64,000 bases of DNA from Nocardioides sp. Root140 (GTDB lineage Bacteria; Actinomycetota; Actinomycetes; Propionibacteriales; Nocardioidaceae): NCBI RefSeq assembly GCF_001426745.1, contig NZ_LMFI01000001.1, positions 1,314,022-1,378,021 on the forward strand. Reading direction: 5' to 3'. Position numbers and translations under genes: made by a program. Each line of letters begins with the position of its first letter. Positions within the stretch are counted from its first letter, which is position 1. Of the stretch, positions 1-7,582 are shown one piece after another. Under the pieces are notes generated by a model. That model did no database searches and was not told the origin of the DNA. It saw nothing but the letters and a program-made list of their open reading frames with translations.

Positions 1-1282
1 GGTTCTCCGCGCTGAAGAAGTTCAGGCTCGCTCCGTCGTCGAGCACGACACCGCGGGCGAGGTTGTCGGCCTTGACGGCGTCAGCCTCCGGGGTGCCCGG
101 GCGGGCGACGTCGGTCCACTGGATCAGCGGCTTGGTGCCGGTGGCCAGGCCGAGCTCGCCGTACTGGTTGGAGGAGTAGGTGTTGGAGACCGTGAACGTG
201 TCGGTGGGAGCGAGCAGCTCGCCCTCGTGTGCCTCGCGGTCGGCCTCCGTGGTCGGGTACGCCGCGGCGAGCGGGGTGACCGGGTCGTGTGCGTCGGGCA
301 GCACCGTCACGTCGGCCGCAGCCGCCGGGGTGATCTCGGTCGTGCCGCTGAACTCGGAGACCAGGCCCTTGACCTCGACCAGGTCGCCCACGGCGAGCGT
401 GGACTCGTCGACGTTGGGCCCGTAGACGAAGACCGCGTCGGAGGCGCCCGGGGTGGCGTCGGTGGCGCCTCCGGTGCCGGCGGTCTGGATGTAGAAGCCG
501 TTCAGGCCGCCCGCGGGGTACGTCGCGGTGACGACGCCCCGCGTGGTGGCGATGTCGCCGACGTGCGGCGAGGTGGCCGTCGTGCCCTGGACCTCGGCGA
601 TGCTGGCGACGACCTCGGCCGGCGGCTCGGGCTCGACGTAGACCGTGCCCGGCGTCGGGACCGAAGCGATGAAGTCAGCCGAGTTGTCGTTGGTGTCGGC
701 GTTCTCAGCGCCGCGGGTGGCGGACGTGCCGTTTGCCGTGGCCGGCGCCTTCGCGGTCTCGAAGCTCGTGGTCGTGCTCCCCCAGCCGAGGAAGTCGACG
801 ACCGCCGGGTTCGTGACGTTGCCGGTACCGGGATCGATGCCCGTGGTTCCGTCAGCGAGGAAGACCTGCCCGCCGGTGCCGGAGAGGTTCAGCGTCGACG
901 TGGCATCGGGAGTGTTGGGCAGGGCGACGCCGTTGGCGCCACCGCCTCCTTGAACCACGTAGTACCCGCCCGCGGGGACGTTCGCTCCCGCGGGGAAGGG
1001 GAAGACATTGCCCGAAGCCGTCGTGCTGGTGGCGGAACGGTACTGAAGGCTCTTGCCGGTCAGCACGATCGGTTCGGCGGTCGGGTTGTGGATCTCGATG
1101 AAGTCGACGTTGTAGGCGGCGCCGGAGTTGCCGCCTCCGCCGTACGCCTCGCTGATGACGAGGCCGCTGCCGTCGGGGGCGGCGGATGCGGACGGGGCAA
1201 TGGCGAGCGTCGTACCCACCAGTGCGAACGCGGAAATGGCAGCCAGCGCAGACATGCGCGGCCGCCGGGTCAGGCCAGACAA
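1..1282 (-). CDS. Secreted nuclease/lamin-tail domain protein (ExeM-like), partial
   Basis: The gene runs off the left edge, so only about 427 N-terminal residues are present. A signal peptide (hydrophobic ALAAISAFALVGTTLAI, then APSASAAP) is followed by GLVISEAYGGGGNSGAAYN and FIEIHNPT, the typical start of a lamin-tail domain in ExeM/NucH-type extracellular nucleases. After a Pro-rich linker comes an OB-like region (VGDIATTRGVVTATYPAGGLNGFYIQ), as in the nuclease-associated segment of that family. The endonuclease/exonuclease/phosphatase domain would lie outside the window. I chose the TTG at 1282 because GGGAG lies 5 nt upstream; an ATG at 1255 is the alternative. Likely role: extracellular DNA degradation for nutrient scavenging. 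The family call is good, the catalytic domain is inferred. Confidence 0.75.
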   Translation of the reverse strand, partial: MSGLTRRPRMSALAAISAFALVGTTLAIAPSASAAPDGSGLVISEAYGGGGNSGAAYNVDFIEIHNPTAEPIVLTGKSLQYRSATSTTASGNVFPFPAGANVPAGGYYVVQGGGGANGVALPNTPDATSTLNLSGTGGQVFLADGTTGIDPGTGNVTNPAVVDFLGWGSTTTSFETAKAPATANGTSATRGAENADTNDNSADFIASVPTPGTVYVEPEPPAEVVASIAEVQGTTATSPHVGDIATTRGVVTATYPAGGLNGFYIQTAGTGGATDATPGASDAVFVYGPNVDESTLAVGDLVEVKGLVSEFSGTTEITPAAAADVTVLPDAHDPVTPLAAAYPTTEADREAHEGELLAPTDTFTVSNTYSSNQYGELGLATGTKPLIQWTDVARPGTPEADAVKADNLARGVVLDDGASLNFFSAEN

Positions 1283-1390
1283 TGGGACTCCCAGGAACGT
1301 CTCGGACAGAACGGTCAGGGGAAGTGCCAGCCCGAACTGGCATATGACCGGGATTGGTCATGTTGCCCCATCATCCGCAACGTGACCAGC

Positions 1391-1413
1391 GTTACCGGCA
1401 AACTTTCGGTAAC
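1391..1413. promoter_or_regulatory. Inverted repeat upstream of the secreted nuclease gene
   Basis: GTTACCG, a 9-nt spacer, then CGGTAAC form perfect 7-bp arms in the gap between pgsA and the nuclease gene. It could be an operator for the nuclease promoter or a weak pgsA terminator stem; there is no T-run. The rest of the 232-bp gap shows nothing else recognisable. Confidence 0.35.
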
Positions 1414-1514
1414 ACCCTGATGCACGGATCAATCTTCCGGGACCGGCCTGTGTTCAACACCGGGAGAAGCGCGACAATTGCGGCAAGGTCTGCCCTTGAC
1501 AGGGCCCTGCGAGC

Positions 1515-2117
1515 TCAGGCAGAAGTGCGCATCTGGTGCCGTTGACGCCAGGCGTCACGGAAGAACTCGTAGCCCGACCAGAGCGTCATCGCGACCGCGC
1601 CGGCGAGCAGCACCTGGCTGATGTAGAACAGCACGTCGCCGGGCACGTCGAGCGCACCGTCGACCTGGCGCAGGGGCAGGCAGAGCCCGGAGAGCGCGAG
1701 GGCCTGCAGCACGGTCTTGATCTTGCCGCTCTGGGCGGCAGCGATGACCACGTTCTTCATGATCGAGAGCCGGAGCAGCGTGACGCTCCACTCCCGGACC
1801 AGCACCACGATGGTCACGATCCACCAGATGTCGCCGACGACCGAGAGCCCGATGAAGGCCATGCCGGTGATCGCCTTGTCGGCGATCGGGTCGGCGATCT
1901 TCCCGAAGTCCGTGACCAGGTTGCGGGCCCGCGCGATGTCACCGTCGACCTTGTCGGTGATCATGGCGGCCACGAACAGCGCGAAGGCGACCAGACGCCA
2001 CGTGATCGAGTCGCCGCCGTCGTGGAGCAGTGCCCAGCCGAAGAACGGAACCATGAGGATCCGCAGGGTGGTCAACGCGTTGGGCACGTTCCAGTTGCTG
2101 GCGGTGGCGTCGGTCAT
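1515..2117 (-). CDS. pgsA: CDP-diacylglycerol--glycerol-3-phosphate 3-phosphatidyltransferase
   Basis: A 200-residue integral membrane enzyme of the CDP-alcohol phosphatidyltransferase family. It condenses CDP-diacylglycerol with glycerol-3-phosphate in the first committed step to phosphatidylglycerol and cardiolipin. The family signature is intact: DG-DI-AR, eight residues, G-KIA-D-PIA-D. The protein starts NVPNALTTLRILMVPFF, typical of PgsA, and has several hydrophobic segments. Its ATG shares one base with the rimO stop codon (TGATG), so translation is probably coupled. The rimO-pgsA order downstream of ftsK is a conserved actinobacterial arrangement. Here a secreted nuclease gene follows, rather than the competence/recA genes often found in relatives. 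Confidence 0.93.
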   Translation of the reverse strand: MTDATASNWNVPNALTTLRILMVPFFGWALLHDGGDSITWRLVAFALFVAAMITDKVDGDIARARNLVTDFGKIADPIADKAITGMAFIGLSVVGDIWWIVTIVVLVREWSVTLLRLSIMKNVVIAAAQSGKIKTVLQALALSGLCLPLRQVDGALDVPGDVLFYISQVLLAGAVAMTLWSGYEFFRDAWRQRHQMRTSA

Positions 2118-3616
2118 CAGGCCCCATCCTTAGTGCCGCTCGTCGTCGCAATCAGGTCCACGCCGTCTGTGCGGATGACCGTCGCTGTGATGATGTCACC
2201 CACCGCCACACCCGCGGGCGCCTGCTCGATCAGGGTCGTGCCGTCGACCTCGGGTCCCTGGTGCGCTGCCCGGCCTTCGGCGCCGCCGTCGACCAGGGCC
2301 TCCACGAGTACGTCGACGGAGCTGCCGATGCGCTCCTCGGCCCGTTGGCCGTTCAGCTCCTCGACCAGCGCGGTCACGTGCTCGGTGCGCTCACGGACCT
2401 CGTCGGGGTCGAGCTTGCCGTCGAAGGACTCGGCCTCGGTGCCGTCCTCGTCGGAGTAGCCGAAGACGCCGGTCACGTCCATGCGCGCGGCCTCGAGGAA
2501 GTCGCACAGGGTCTGGAGGTCGTCCTCGGTCTCGCCGGGAAAGCCGACGATGACGTTGGACCGGACGCCGGCCTCGGGGGCGATCTCGCGGATCTGCTCG
2601 AGCAGGCCGAGGAAGCTCTCGGGATCACCGAAACGACGCATGCGCCGCAGGACGCTGGCGGACGCGTGCTGGAAGGAGAGGTCGAAGTAGGGCACGACGC
2701 CCGGGGTGCCGGCGATCGTCTGGATCAGTCCGGGTCGCGTCTCGGCCGGCTGCAGGTAGGAGACCCGCACCCGCTCGACACCGTCGACCGCAGCGAGCTC
2801 GGGCAGCAGTGTCTCGAGCAGGCGGAGGTCGCCGAGGTCCTTGCCGTAGGACGTGGAGTTCTCGCTGACCAGGAAGAGCTCCTTGACGCCTTGGCCGCCC
2901 AGCCACTGGGCCTCCTGCAGCACGTCGCTGGGGCGGCGGCTGACGAACGAGCCACGGAAGCTGGGGATCGCGCAGAACGAGCACCGACGGTCGCAGCCGC
3001 TGGCCAGCTTCAGTGGTGCCATCGGTCCACCGTCGAGGCGTCGGCGTACGGCACGGGGACCGGAGGCGGGTGCCTGGTCGGCGGTCAGGTCGGGCGCGTC
3101 GATCGTCGGGGCCGCACCGTGCCCGGGGACGCTGACGGCAGAGGCGTCGCGCTCCACCGGGCTGATCGGCAGCAACAGGCGACGGTCGGACGGTGTGTGT
3201 GCCGCGTGCGACTCCCCCGCCACGATCGAACGGAGTCGGGCCGCGATGTCTGGGTAGTCGTCGAAGCCCAGGACCGCGTCGGCCTCGGGCAGGCTCTCGG
3301 CGAGGTCCTTGCCGTAGCGCTCGGCGAGGCAGCCGACGGCGACGACGGCCTGGGTGCGGCCACCCTTGCCGGCCGACGCCTTGAGGTCCGCGGCCTGGAG
3401 GAGGGTGTCGACGGAGTCCTTCTTCGCCGCCTCGACAAAGCCGCAGGTGTTGACCACGACGGTGTCGGCGTCCTCGGGGTCGTCGACGAGGCGGAAGCCG
3501 TCGGCTTCAAGTCGTCCGGCCAACTCTTCGGAGTCGACCTCGTTGCGGGCACAACCGAGGGTCACCATCGCCACGGACAGGAGTCCGTCGCCTGGGCGGG
3601 TCTGTGAAGTCGTCAT
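2117..3616 (-). CDS. rimO: Ribosomal protein S12 methylthiotransferase RimO
   Basis: A 499-aa radical-SAM methylthiotransferase that adds a methylthio group to an aspartate of ribosomal protein S12. The N-terminal MTTase domain ([38 protein letters not shown]) carries the auxiliary cluster cysteines. The radical-SAM CxxxCxxC is in [17 protein letters not shown], and the C-terminus has a TRAM-like region ([31 protein letters not shown]). The insert around residues 145-195 between the first domain and the SAM motif is longer than in many relatives. I start at the ATG at 3616, with GGAG 7 nt upstream; an upstream extension is Arg/Pro-rich and looks non-coding. The gene overlaps pgsA by one base. 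Confidence 0.93.
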   Translation of the reverse strand: MTTSQTRPGDGLLSVAMVTLGCARNEVDSEELAGRLEADGFRLVDDPEDADTVVVNTCGFVEAAKKDSVDTLLQAADLKASAGKGGRTQAVVAVGCLAERYGKDLAESLPEADAVLGFDDYPDIAARLRSIVAGESHAAHTPSDRRLLLPISPVERDASAVSVPGHGAAPTIDAPDLTADQAPASGPRAVRRRLDGGPMAPLKLASGCDRRCSFCAIPSFRGSFVSRRPSDVLQEAQWLGGQGVKELFLVSENSTSYGKDLGDLRLLETLLPELAAVDGVERVRVSYLQPAETRPGLIQTIAGTPGVVPYFDLSFQHASASVLRRMRRFGDPESFLGLLEQIREIAPEAGVRSNVIVGFPGETEDDLQTLCDFLEAARMDVTGVFGYSDEDGTEAESFDGKLDPDEVRERTEHVTALVEELNGQRAEERIGSSVDVLVEALVDGGAEGRAAHQGPEVDGTTLIEQAPAGVAVGDIITATVIRTDGVDLIATTSGTKDGA

Positions 3617-3705
3617 GGTTGGCTCCGAGTATGCCGGTCCGGAGCGGTCCGGGCACCTTTCCGGCCCCCCTCCACCACGGTGAGGACGGTCACGCGGCGT
3701 ACGAC

Positions 3706-3748
3706 GACGGCCCCGGAGCACCATGCAGAACTGGTGTCCGGGGCCGTC
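3706..3748 (-). terminator. Terminator-like hairpin after arfC
   Basis: GACGGCCCCGG at 3706-3716 pairs with CCGGGGCCGTC at 3738-3748, with extra partial pairing inside the loop. It sits between the arfC stop and the rimO start and probably ends the arf operon transcript. Confidence 0.6.
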
Positions 3749-3766
3749 GCTGGCACTGCCAGGCGC

Positions 3767-4786
3767 TCAGTCGTTCCAGCGGGCGAAGCCGGCGGCGCGG
3801 GCCGCGTCCTCGGAGTCGAACCACACCTCGGCAACCGTGCGGCCGAAGTACGGCGACTCCTCGGTGTGGAACTTCATCGAGTCCGCGTTCCCCTTGATCG
3901 AGAACGCACCACCCGGCGAGGCACCACCGTCCAACGGATCCGCGGAACCCGGACCATGCGCACCCTCCGGGATCGACGCAAAGGCCGCCGGAGCAGCGTC
4001 ACCGGACTTCTCGTCCCACCGCACGAAGCCCGCGCCACGGGCCGCGTCCTCGGAGTCGAACCACACCTCGGCAACCGTGCGACCGAAGTACGGCGACTCC
4101 TCGGTGTGGAACTTCATCGAGTCCGCATTCCCCTTGATCGAGAACGCACCACCCGGCGACGCGCCACCGTCCAACGGATCCGCGGAACCAGGACCATGCG
4201 CACCCTCCGGGATCGAAGCGTCCGCATCGCCGGCGTGCGCACCGGCCAAGGTCGCCGCTCCGGCGCCACCTGCGGCGCCCGCAGTGCCCGCAACAGCGGC
4301 ATGACCCGTGGCGGTGTCCGACGTGGCGGTGTCCGACGTCGACCAGGAGTCGGCGCCGGCGTCGGTGGAGCCGGCACCGGCGTCGTAGGAATCCTCGACG
4401 GGGTCCGGATCACCGGCATGGGCTCCGGCCAGGGTCGCTGTCCCGGCTCTCCCGACAGCACCCGCACCCGCGGCACCGGCCACAGTGCCGGAGTCTTCCG
4501 TGCCGGGGTCGTACGTCGACTCTGGCTCGGCGTACGACGTCGGTTCAAGAGCCGGCTCCTCGGCGGAGTCGGCGGAGTCCGCGGAATCGGACGCGGAGGA
4601 CCGGTCACCGACCAGGGTGGCCGCGCCGGCACCGCCGACAGCCCCCGCACCTGCTCCGGCGGCGACCCCGCGGCTCGTGACGGAGCTGACCTCCACCTTG
4701 CGCAGGGTGAGGAACAGCGTGATCAGGGCGCCGAGCAGTGCAGCGAGCACCACCCACAACCAGTTCTCTCCCAGCAACCAGCCCAT
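3767..4786 (-). CDS. arfC: ArfC-like membrane protein with two tandem sunset-type domains
   Basis: 339 aa. The N-terminus (MGWLLGENWLWVVLAALLGA) is one membrane helix similar to that of the 49-aa protein encoded just upstream. A long Ala/Gly/Asp/Ser-rich low-complexity stretch follows, then two nearly identical C-terminal copies (80-codon period) of a domain with KGNADSMKFHTEESPYFGRT and AEVWFDSEDAARAAGFARW. This resembles the sunset domain of actinobacterial ArfC variants. In mycobacteria the ArfABC operon (ArfA is Rv0899) has been linked to ammonia secretion and acid adaptation. The ATG at 4786 has GGAGG 9 nt upstream and overlaps the arfB stop. Low-complexity GAAGAGAAT-type peptides recur in the linker. 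The family call comes from motif and operon context; the function here is inferred. Confidence 0.72.
   Translation of the reverse strand: MGWLLGENWLWVVLAALLGALITLFLTLRKVEVSSVTSRGVAAGAGAGAVGGAGAATLVGDRSSASDSADSADSAEEPALEPTSYAEPESTYDPGTEDSGTVAGAAGAGAVGRAGTATLAGAHAGDPDPVEDSYDAGAGSTDAGADSWSTSDTATSDTATGHAAVAGTAGAAGGAGAATLAGAHAGDADASIPEGAHGPGSADPLDGGASPGGAFSIKGNADSMKFHTEESPYFGRTVAEVWFDSEDAARGAGFVRWDEKSGDAAPAAFASIPEGAHGPGSADPLDGGASPGGAFSIKGNADSMKFHTEESPYFGRTVAEVWFDSEDAARAAGFARWND
3783..4213 (-). repeat. Recent 240-bp tandem duplication inside arfC
   Basis: The segments starting near 3783 and 4023 are almost identical over roughly 190 bp and encode the two sunset-type domains. Only scattered, mostly third-position differences separate them, which suggests recent duplication or gene conversion. 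Confidence 0.85.
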
Positions 4787-4935
4787 CAGAGTGCTCCTCC
4801 AGCCCTGGCGCCGGTCCCGGCCTCCAGATCGTCGACGTGCGGAAGTGCGATCTTGACGATCACGTAGGTGATCAGCGCCCCGACGAGGAAGCCGATCAGG
4901 ATCAGGAACCACATTTGTCCGAACAGCCACATCAT
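4786..4935 (-). CDS. arfB: ArfB-like small membrane protein
   Basis: 49 aa: MMWLFGQMWFLILIGFLVGA opens a protein with a single hydrophobic helix followed by a short charged tail ending TGARAGGAL. It lies between an OmpA/BON protein (10-nt gap) and the sunset-domain protein (one-base stop/start overlap). This matches the arfA-arfB-arfC order in mycobacteria, where ArfB is also a tiny membrane protein. The start ATG at 4935 has GGAG 6 nt upstream; the adjacent ATG at 4932 is equally possible. Its N-terminal helix resembles that of ArfC, suggesting a shared origin or parallel membrane insertion. Assignment rests on size, topology and neighbours. Confidence 0.72.
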   Translation of the reverse strand: MMWLFGQMWFLILIGFLVGALITYVIVKIALPHVDDLEAGTGARAGGAL

Positions 4936-4945
4936 GTCGTTCTCC

Positions 4946-5722
4946 TCACTGAACCGTGATGTCGGCGAACCGGTTGAGATCCCGGCCCTCCTGGGTGGAG
5001 TTGTCACCGATCGCGCCGTCGGCGCCGACGCCCTCGGCGGTGGTCACCGTGACGCCTGCCGCCTCGAGGACCGCAGCGACTGCGTCGGCACGTCCCTGCG
5101 AGAGCGGGCTGGTCGGGCGGGCCCGGTCGTCGGTGTGGCCCGTGACCGCGACGGAGGCGCCGCACTCACCGAGCAGCGAAGCCACCTTGTCGACCTGTGC
5201 GGCCTCCTTGCCGGCCAGGTCGGATGCCTTCTCACCGAAGGCGACCATGTTCGGGCCGAGCACCTTGTCGACCTGGCCCTGGAGGGCGTCACAGTCGGGA
5301 GCCGCACCGTCTCCGCTGGCCGCGGAGGTTTCCGAGGACGGCTCCTCGGACGGCGCAGCGGAGGTGTCGCCCGTGGTGTCGCCGGCGGCCGTCACTCCTT
5401 CCACGTCCGCGACACGGACGCCGTCGACGTCCTTGACGAGGCCCTCCACGTCGGTCGATCCGGTGCCGCTCGCCTTGGCGAGGTCGACCGTGCCGTCGCG
5501 GCCCTCGAAGTCGACCTGGGCACCGGTGATGCCCTTGTCCTCAAGTGCCGCTTGCGTGCGTTCCTTGAGGTCCGACTCCGTGTCTCCACGGCCGATGCCG
5601 AACGCGAGTGCGGCCAACAACAAGGGGACAAGCAAAAGGGCGAGCCACCAAGGCCCGCCCAAATTTCTGTGTCCCCACCGAGTATCGCGTTCAACGCGCC
5701 TCGACTGACTTGAATTCACCAT
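4946..5722 (-). CDS. arfA: OmpA-family protein with BON domain, ArfA-like
   Basis: 258 aa. One N-terminal membrane helix (GGPWWLALLLVPLLLAALAFGIG) is followed by a BON-like region (LKERTQAALEDKGITGAQVDFEGRDGTVDL), an acidic Ser/Glu linker, and a C-terminal OmpA-like peptidoglycan-binding domain (VTGHTDDRARP, SQGRADAVAAVLEAAGV). This is the architecture of mycobacterial ArfA/Rv0899. The OmpA domain probably anchors the protein to cell-wall peptidoglycan. The ATG at 5722 has GGGAG 6 nt upstream; a possible earlier start lacks a ribosome-binding site. It is the first gene of a three-gene operon with arfB and arfC. Confidence 0.8.
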   Translation of the reverse strand: MVNSSQSRRVERDTRWGHRNLGGPWWLALLLVPLLLAALAFGIGRGDTESDLKERTQAALEDKGITGAQVDFEGRDGTVDLAKASGTGSTDVEGLVKDVDGVRVADVEGVTAAGDTTGDTSAAPSEEPSSETSAASGDGAAPDCDALQGQVDKVLGPNMVAFGEKASDLAGKEAAQVDKVASLLGECGASVAVTGHTDDRARPTSPLSQGRADAVAAVLEAAGVTVTTAEGVGADGAIGDNSTQEGRDLNRFADITVQ

Positions 5723-5733
5723 GAGGTCTCCCG

Positions 5734-5757
5734 AGTTAGTTGGATACAAGACCTTTC
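5734..5757. promoter_or_regulatory. Inverted repeat in the arf operon promoter region
   Basis: Read on the minus strand, GTTGGA, 11 nt, TCCAAC sits just upstream of the arfA ribosome-binding site. The perfect 6-bp arms one helical turn apart could be a repressor or activator site. No regulator is recognised. Confidence 0.35.
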
Positions 5758-5812
5758 CAACTCAGGAACCTAGTCCGTTTTTGGACACTTTGACCAGACC
5801 TGTCGAGTAAGT

Positions 5813-5839
5813 CGCCCTCCGGCGTGTCGCCGGAGGGCG
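5813..5839 (-). terminator. Hairpin terminator downstream of the acyl-CoA synthetase gene
   Basis: CGCCCTCCGGCG, TGT, CGCCGGAGGGCG is a perfect 12-bp stem with a 3-nt loop in the gap between the synthetase stop and the arf promoter. It should separate the two transcription units. Confidence 0.75.
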
Positions 5840-5868
5840 TCGTTCCAAGGCGCTGGCGCAGGCTCCGG

Positions 5869-7506
5869 CTAGGCGCCGAGGCCGAGCTGCTGGATCGCAT
5901 GCTCGCGCATCTCGACCTTGCGCACCTTGCCGGTGACGGTCATCGGGAACTCGTCGACCACACTGACGTAGCGCGGCACCTTGTAGTGCGCCAGCTTCCC
6001 CTTGCAGAACGCCCGCAGGGACTCGGCATCGAGCGGCTCGGCACCTTCCCGCATCCGCAGCCAGGCCATCAGCTCCTCGCCGTACTTCTCGTCGGGTACG
6101 CCGATCACCTGGGCGTCGAGGATGTCGGGGTGGGTGTAGAGGAACTCCTCGATCTCACGCGGGTAGATGTTCTCACCGCCACGGATCACCATGTCCTTGA
6201 TCCGGCCGGTGATGGCGAGGTTTCCGTCCTCGTCCATCACCGCCAGGTCGCCGGTGTGCATCCAGCCGTCGATCAAGACCTCGTCGGTCTTCTCCTGGTC
6301 GTTCCAGTAGCCGAGCATCACCGAGTAGCCCTTGGTGGCGAACTCACCGGTCTCGCCACGGGGCAGCGTCTCGCCGGTGACCGGGTCGATCACCTTGACC
6401 TCGAGGTGTGCGCCCACACTGCCCACGGTGCCGACCTTGACGTCGAACGGGTCGTCGGGCGTGGTCTGCGTCGAGACCGGCGACGTCTCGGTCATGCCGT
6501 AGCAGATCGTCATGTCGCGCACGCCGGCGTCGAGCACCTTGCGCATCATCTCGGCGGGGCACGGCGAACCGGCCATGATGCCCGTGCGCAACGACGAGAT
6601 GTCGTACGTCGAGAAGTCCGGCAGCGACCACATCGCGATGAACATCGTCGGTACGCCGTACAACGACGTACAGCGCTCGGAGTCGACGGCGTGCAGGGTG
6701 AGCTCCGGGTCGAATCCGGGAGCCGGGATCACCATGCAGGCGCCGTGCGTGGTGGCCGCGAGGTTGCCCATCACCATGCCGAAGCAGTGGTAGAAGGGCA
6801 CGGGGATGCAGATGCGGTCCTGCTCCGTGTAGGCACAGCCGCGGCCGACGAAGTAACCGTTGTTGAGAATGTTGCGGTGGCTGAGCGTTGCACCCTTGGG
6901 GAAGCCCGTCGTACCCGAGGTGTACTGGATGTTGATCGGATCGGTGGGCGACAGGGTCGCCTGCACCTCCGCAACCCGGTCCGGCTCGACTTCGGTGGCT
7001 CCGGCGACCAGGTCGTCCCACGAGGACTGGCCGATCACCACGACCCGCTCGAGGCTGGCGCAGTCACCACGAACCTCGTCGACCATCGCCGGGTAGTCGC
7101 TGGTCTTGAACGACTCGGCCACCACCATCGTGGAGATGCCGGCCTGGTTGATCACGTAGGCGACCTCGTGGGTGCGGTAGGCCGGGTTCACGTTGACCAG
7201 CACGGCACCGATCTTCGCGGTAGCGTATTGCACCATCGTCCACTCGGGACAGTTCGGAGCCCAGATGCCGACCCGGTCACCGGTCTGCACACCGGCGGCG
7301 AGGAGACCGCGTGCGAGCTCGAGGACGGCCGAGGAGAACTCGGCGTAGGTCCACCGACGGCCGCTGGCCACGTCGACCAGGGCGTCGCGTTCGGCGTACG
7401 TCGACGCGGTGGCGTCGAAGTTGTCGCCGATCGTCTGCTCGAGGAGTGGCACCGAGGTCGACCCGACGGTGTGGCTGGGCACGGGAGATGAAGTTTCCTG
7501 ACTCAC
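5869..7506 (-). CDS. Fatty acyl-CoA synthetase (AMP-binding family)
   Basis: 545 aa. An ANL-superfamily enzyme activating a carboxylic acid to its CoA thioester through an acyl-adenylate. Diagnostic motifs: P-loop YTSGTTGFPKGA, A5 motif YGMTETSP, hinge region MHTGDLAVMDEDGNLAITGRIKDMVIRGGENIYPREIEEFL, and the A10 catalytic lysine context PMTVTGKVRKVEM. The segment PFYHCFGMVMGNLA and the length are typical of the medium/long-chain ACSF2/FadD-type group. The chain-length preference cannot be read from sequence. I start at the GTG at 7506 (AGGA upstream); longer upstream reading lacks a ribosome-binding site. Hairpins on both sides suggest a single-gene transcript. Confidence 0.85.
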   Translation of the reverse strand: MSQETSSPVPSHTVGSTSVPLLEQTIGDNFDATASTYAERDALVDVASGRRWTYAEFSSAVLELARGLLAAGVQTGDRVGIWAPNCPEWTMVQYATAKIGAVLVNVNPAYRTHEVAYVINQAGISTMVVAESFKTSDYPAMVDEVRGDCASLERVVVIGQSSWDDLVAGATEVEPDRVAEVQATLSPTDPINIQYTSGTTGFPKGATLSHRNILNNGYFVGRGCAYTEQDRICIPVPFYHCFGMVMGNLAATTHGACMVIPAPGFDPELTLHAVDSERCTSLYGVPTMFIAMWSLPDFSTYDISSLRTGIMAGSPCPAEMMRKVLDAGVRDMTICYGMTETSPVSTQTTPDDPFDVKVGTVGSVGAHLEVKVIDPVTGETLPRGETGEFATKGYSVMLGYWNDQEKTDEVLIDGWMHTGDLAVMDEDGNLAITGRIKDMVIRGGENIYPREIEEFLYTHPDILDAQVIGVPDEKYGEELMAWLRMREGAEPLDAESLRAFCKGKLAHYKVPRYVSVVDEFPMTVTGKVRKVEMREHAIQQLGLGA

Positions 7507-7526
7507 GGCTTCATCCTGCCCCAGAC

Positions 7527-7563
7527 CCTCGACGGCGCAACAGCAACTGCCGCGCCGTCGAGG
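7527..7563 (-). terminator. Terminator hairpin after the ftsK-rodZ-like pair
   Basis: CCTCGACGGCGC at 7527-7538 pairs perfectly with GCGCCGTCGAGG at 7552-7563, just after the stop of the RodZ-like gene. The 12-bp GC-rich stem marks the likely end of the ftsK transcript. Confidence 0.75.
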
Positions 7564-7582
7564 CAATATGTCCAGAAGTTGA

